Source of the DNA: NCEH01 sp043195135
Lineage (GTDB): Bacteria; Pseudomonadota; Alphaproteobacteria; Rhizobiales; Xanthobacteraceae
Assembly: GCF_043195135.1 (NCBI RefSeq)
Contig: NZ_JBAFWP010000016.1
DNA: 64,000 bases
Strand: one strand, 5' to 3'
Positions 61,477 to 64,000 of this stretch are shown piece by piece; the stretch's first letter is position 1; each line of letters begins with the position of its first letter. The translations under genes and the position numbers were made by a program. The notes under the pieces were generated by a model, which saw only the letters and a list, made by a program, of their open reading frames with translations, was not told the origin of the DNA and did not search any database.

Positions 61477-63792
61477 ATGGCGGATCTCTCCCCCGGCCTG
61501 GCGGCCGACGAGGCACGGCGACGTCTTGAGCGCGACGGTCCGAATGCCGTCGCCGATGTGGTGCAGCACCCGCTGCGGCGGGCGATGAACAAGCTCTGGG
61601 CGCCCGTGCCCTGGATGCTGGAAGCGGCGATCCTGCTCCAGATCGTCATCGGGGACTATGCCGAGGCCGGAATCGTCGCGCTTCTGCTGGTGTTCAACGC
61701 CGGGCTCGGCTTCTTTCAGGAGCGGCGCGCCCAGGCGACGCTTGATGCGCTGAAATCGCGCCTCGCGCTGGTCGCCTCGGTCCGGCGCGACGGCATGTGG
61801 CAGACGCTGCCGGTGGATCAGCTGGTGGCGGGCGATGTGGTGAAATTGTCGCTCGGCGGCATCGTGGCCGCGGACGTGCGGCTGGTCGAGGGGGCCATCC
61901 TGCTCGATCAATCCATGGTCACCGGCGAATCCCTGGCTATCGAGGCGGGGCCAGGGGTGGAGGCCTATGCGGGCACGCTGGTGCGGCGCGGGGAGGCGGT
62001 GGCGGAGGTCATCGCCACCGGGGCGCGCACGAAATTCGGCCGTACGGCCGAACTCGTCCGCTCGGCGTCGGTTCAGAGTTCGCAGCAGAAGACGGTTCTG
62101 GGCGTTGTGCGCAGCCTGGTGCTGTTCAACGGAGTGGTGACGGTTCTGCTCGGCATCTACGCGGTGTGGCTTCCGATGCCGGCAGCAGAGTTCGTGCCGC
62201 TGATGCTGGTTGCGATCCTGGCGTCCATCCCGGTCGCGCTCCCGTCCATGTTCACCCTGGCGGCGGCGGTGGGCGCCCGCGCCCTGGCCCGGCGCGGGGT
62301 GCTGCCCACGAGCCTTTCGGCCGTGGACGAGGCGGCCGGCATCGACATCCTGTGCTCCGACAAGACCGGGACGCTGACCCGCAACGAACTCGCGGTGATG
62401 TCGGTCGTCGCCATGCCGGGATATGACGCGGCGCAGGTGCTCGCCCTTGCCGCGCGCGCCAGTTCCGACGGCGGGCGGGATCCGGTGGACGCGGCGGTCC
62501 GCGCCGCCGCCGCCCGAGCGCCGGTTCGCGACGCCCCCGAGCTGGTCACCTTCACGCCTTTCGATCCCGCGCGCAAACGGGCGGAAGCGACGCTCCGCGC
62601 GGCGGATGGCACGCTCTTCTGTGTTGCCAAGGGGGCATTCGCCGCAATCGCCGGCCTTGCGTCCGCACCGCCTCAAGTGCCCGGGGCGTTGGCGGCGCTG
62701 GAGGAAAAGGGGTTTCGCGTGTTGGCGGTCGCGTCGGGGCCGCCCGGGGCGCTCGCCATCGTCGGCCTGGTGGCCCTCAGCGATCCGCCGCGCGCGGATT
62801 CCGCCGATCTGGTCGCCCAACTCTCCGCCCTCGGGGTGCGCACGGTGATGGTGACGGGCGACGCGCGTTCCACGGCCGAGGTCGTGGCCGGCCTCGTCGG
62901 CATCACCGGTCGCACCTGGGCCACCACGCCCGTGCCGCAGGATTTGCGGGCGGACGATTATGCGATCTTTGCCGGCGTGCTGCCGGAGGATAAATATCTG
63001 CTGGTCAAGGCGCTGCAAAAGACCGGGCATATCGTCGGCATGTGCGGCGACGGCGCCAATGACGCGCCCGCCCTGCGCCAGGCGCAGATGGGGATTGCCG
63101 TCTCCACCGCCAGCGACGTGGCGAAATCGGCGGCGGGCATCGTGCTCACGGAGCCGGGTCTGGGTGGGATCGTGGCGGCGATCGTGGAAGGGCGGACCAC
63201 GTTCCAGCGGATTCTCACCTACACGCTCCGCGCGATCCTCCACAAGGTGGTCCAGGTGCTGTTCCTGGCCGCCGGCCTGATGATCACCGGGCATGCCATC
63301 CTCACGCCCACGCTGATGGTGCTGATGATGGTGTGCGGCGACTTTCTCGCCATGTCGTCTTCCACCGACAATGTGCGCCCCTCGCCGCGGCCGAACACCT
63401 GGCGCATCCGCAATCTCACCATCGCCGGCGTCGTCATGGGCCTCGTCGACCTCATGTTCTGCGTTGCGAGCCTTGCGGTCGGGAAGTTCATTCTCGACCT
63501 GGATACGGAGACGCTGCGCACCCTGGCGGTGGTCACGCTGGTGTTCAGCGGGCAGGCGGTGTTCTACGTGGCGCGAGAGCGCCTGCACCTGTGGAGCTCG
63601 CGCCCCGGGGCATGGCTGATCGCATCGTCGGTCGTGGATCTCACCCTGATCAGCACCCTCGCGCTGAAAGGGGTGCTCATGGCGCCCCTGCCGATCGCGC
63701 TCCTCTGTGCCATCGGCCTTGCCGCGATCATCCTCGCCTTCGTTCTCGATGCCGTGAAGCAGGTGCTGTTCCGCCGGCTCGCCATCGTCTGA
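61477..63792 (+). CDS. P-type (P3A) plasma-membrane proton-transporting ATPase
   Basis: A 771-residue P-type ATPase. N-terminal LAADEARRRLERDGPN, about ten transmembrane helices, actuator motif MVTGESLAIEA, phosphorylation motif CSDKTGTLTRNE with the catalytic Asp, and hinge MCGDGANDAPALRQAQMG. Helix 4 has the short form ILASIPVALPSMFTLA with PVALP, typical of P3A proton pumps rather than Ca or Cu pumps. It would extrude protons at the cost of ATP. ATG 61477 follows GAAGGCGAG; the longer frame from 61390 has no homology. It is convergent with the TRAP permease gene. Confidence 0.9.
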   Translation: MADLSPGLAADEARRRLERDGPNAVADVVQHPLRRAMNKLWAPVPWMLEAAILLQIVIGDYAEAGIVALLLVFNAGLGFFQERRAQATLDALKSRLALVASVRRDGMWQTLPVDQLVAGDVVKLSLGGIVAADVRLVEGAILLDQSMVTGESLAIEAGPGVEAYAGTLVRRGEAVAEVIATGARTKFGRTAELVRSASVQSSQQKTVLGVVRSLVLFNGVVTVLLGIYAVWLPMPAAEFVPLMLVAILASIPVALPSMFTLAAAVGARALARRGVLPTSLSAVDEAAGIDILCSDKTGTLTRNELAVMSVVAMPGYDAAQVLALAARASSDGGRDPVDAAVRAAAARAPVRDAPELVTFTPFDPARKRAEATLRAADGTLFCVAKGAFAAIAGLASAPPQVPGALAALEEKGFRVLAVASGPPGALAIVGLVALSDPPRADSADLVAQLSALGVRTVMVTGDARSTAEVVAGLVGITGRTWATTPVPQDLRADDYAIFAGVLPEDKYLLVKALQKTGHIVGMCGDGANDAPALRQAQMGIAVSTASDVAKSAAGIVLTEPGLGGIVAAIVEGRTTFQRILTYTLRAILHKVVQVLFLAAGLMITGHAILTPTLMVLMMVCGDFLAMSSSTDNVRPSPRPNTWRIRNLTIAGVVMGLVDLMFCVASLAVGKFILDLDTETLRTLAVVTLVFSGQAVFYVARERLHLWSSRPGAWLIASSVVDLTLISTLALKGVLMAPLPIALLCAIGLAAIILAFVLDAVKQVLFRRLAIV

Positions 63793-63822
63793 CGGCGGCC
63801 GACGAAACAGGGCTCTTTGAGG

Positions 63823-64000
63823 CTACCGTCCCTTGCCCATGACGAGGTCGGGGAAACCGGTGGCGATCTGGGGGAAGAGGCAGAGCAGGAGGACGGCGAG
63901 CATCATCAGCAGCACGAAGGGAACGGTGCCCCAGATCACGTCCTTCAGCGGAATGTCGGGGGCGATGTTCTTGATGACGAAGATGTTCAGCCCCACGGGG
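63823..64000 (-). CDS. TRAP transporter large permease (DctM) C-terminus, partial
   Basis: The last 58 codons of a leftward gene whose start lies beyond the right edge. The readable part is PVGLNIFVIKNIAPDIPLKDVIWG followed by one transmembrane segment (VPFVLLMMLAVLLLCLFP) and a short tail ending FPDLVMGKGR. The segment PVGLNIFV-x-I-APD-PL matches the end of DctM, the large membrane subunit of TRAP importers for dicarboxylates and related acids. It converges on the proton ATPase gene, 30 nt from its stop. Confidence 0.85.
   Translation of the reverse strand, partial: PVGLNIFVIKNIAPDIPLKDVIWGTVPFVLLMMLAVLLLCLFPQIATGFPDLVMGKGR

Overview
The window is GC-rich, tightly packed bacterial chromosome (about two thirds G+C by eye). 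It suggests an alphaproteobacterium of the order Hyphomicrobiales (Rhizobiales), possibly Xanthobacteraceae. The grounds are a RegB/RegA redox two-component pair beside a cyoABCD quinol oxidase operon with SURF1, several Liv-type and NitT/TauT-type ABC importers, a soluble FtsK translocase, and a consensus parS site. The family placement is inference from gene content. I saw no rRNA, tRNA, insertion sequence, prophage or CRISPR array.

Layout. 1-4000: an amidohydrolase (cut by the window edge) with a NitT/TauT ABC importer and a divergent MarR regulator. 4131-5261: a secreted polysaccharide deacetylase. 5575-12471: one leftward unit cyoABCD-SURF1-regB-regA, with a divergent MFS transporter. 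13995-24397: a gene set built around an aldoxime dehydratase and a true nitrilase, with two paralogous binding proteins, a LivHMGF transporter, a TrmB-type regulator and a Tat-exported serine hydrolase. This is the most interesting part of the window. 24414-25887: two VOC proteins and a small conserved protein. 25979-35248: a second Liv-type importer with a zinc alcohol dehydrogenase, an SDR, a beta-hydroxyacid dehydrogenase, a CMD-family protein and a divergent GntR regulator. 35294-39739: fumarase C, malic enzyme and a ThrE-like exporter. 40278-43433: soluble FtsK. 43485-47734: transglutaminase-like protein, N-formylglutamate amidohydrolase-like protein and a TctD/TctE-like pair. 47834-50719: a second NitT/TauT importer. 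50999-56394: stress membrane protein, secreted protein, spermidine-synthase-like protein, parS, a tiny membrane protein, an SLC13 transporter and a second transglutaminase. 56395-61314: an orphan NMT1-like binding protein behind a long nested inverted repeat, then an aldehyde dehydrogenase and a thiamine-diphosphate enzyme. 61477-63792: a P-type proton ATPase. The right edge holds the end of a TRAP DctM permease.

How the genes work together. The central block reads as an uptake and degradation route: ABC uptake, aldoxime to nitrile (haem dehydratase), nitrile to carboxylic acid plus ammonia (nitrilase), with local control by TrmB. The second Liv block looks like uptake and oxidation of an alcohol or hydroxyacid under GntR control; a shared DNA motif lies in front of both its binding-protein gene and the divergent adh/gntR pair. 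The oxidase block couples a quinol oxidase to the redox sensor that probably controls respiratory genes. Malic enzyme and fumarase form a short fumarate-malate-pyruvate route. Start codons were chosen from ribosome-binding sites and family alignment where several were possible; many long open frames opposite these genes are GC-driven shadows and were left out.
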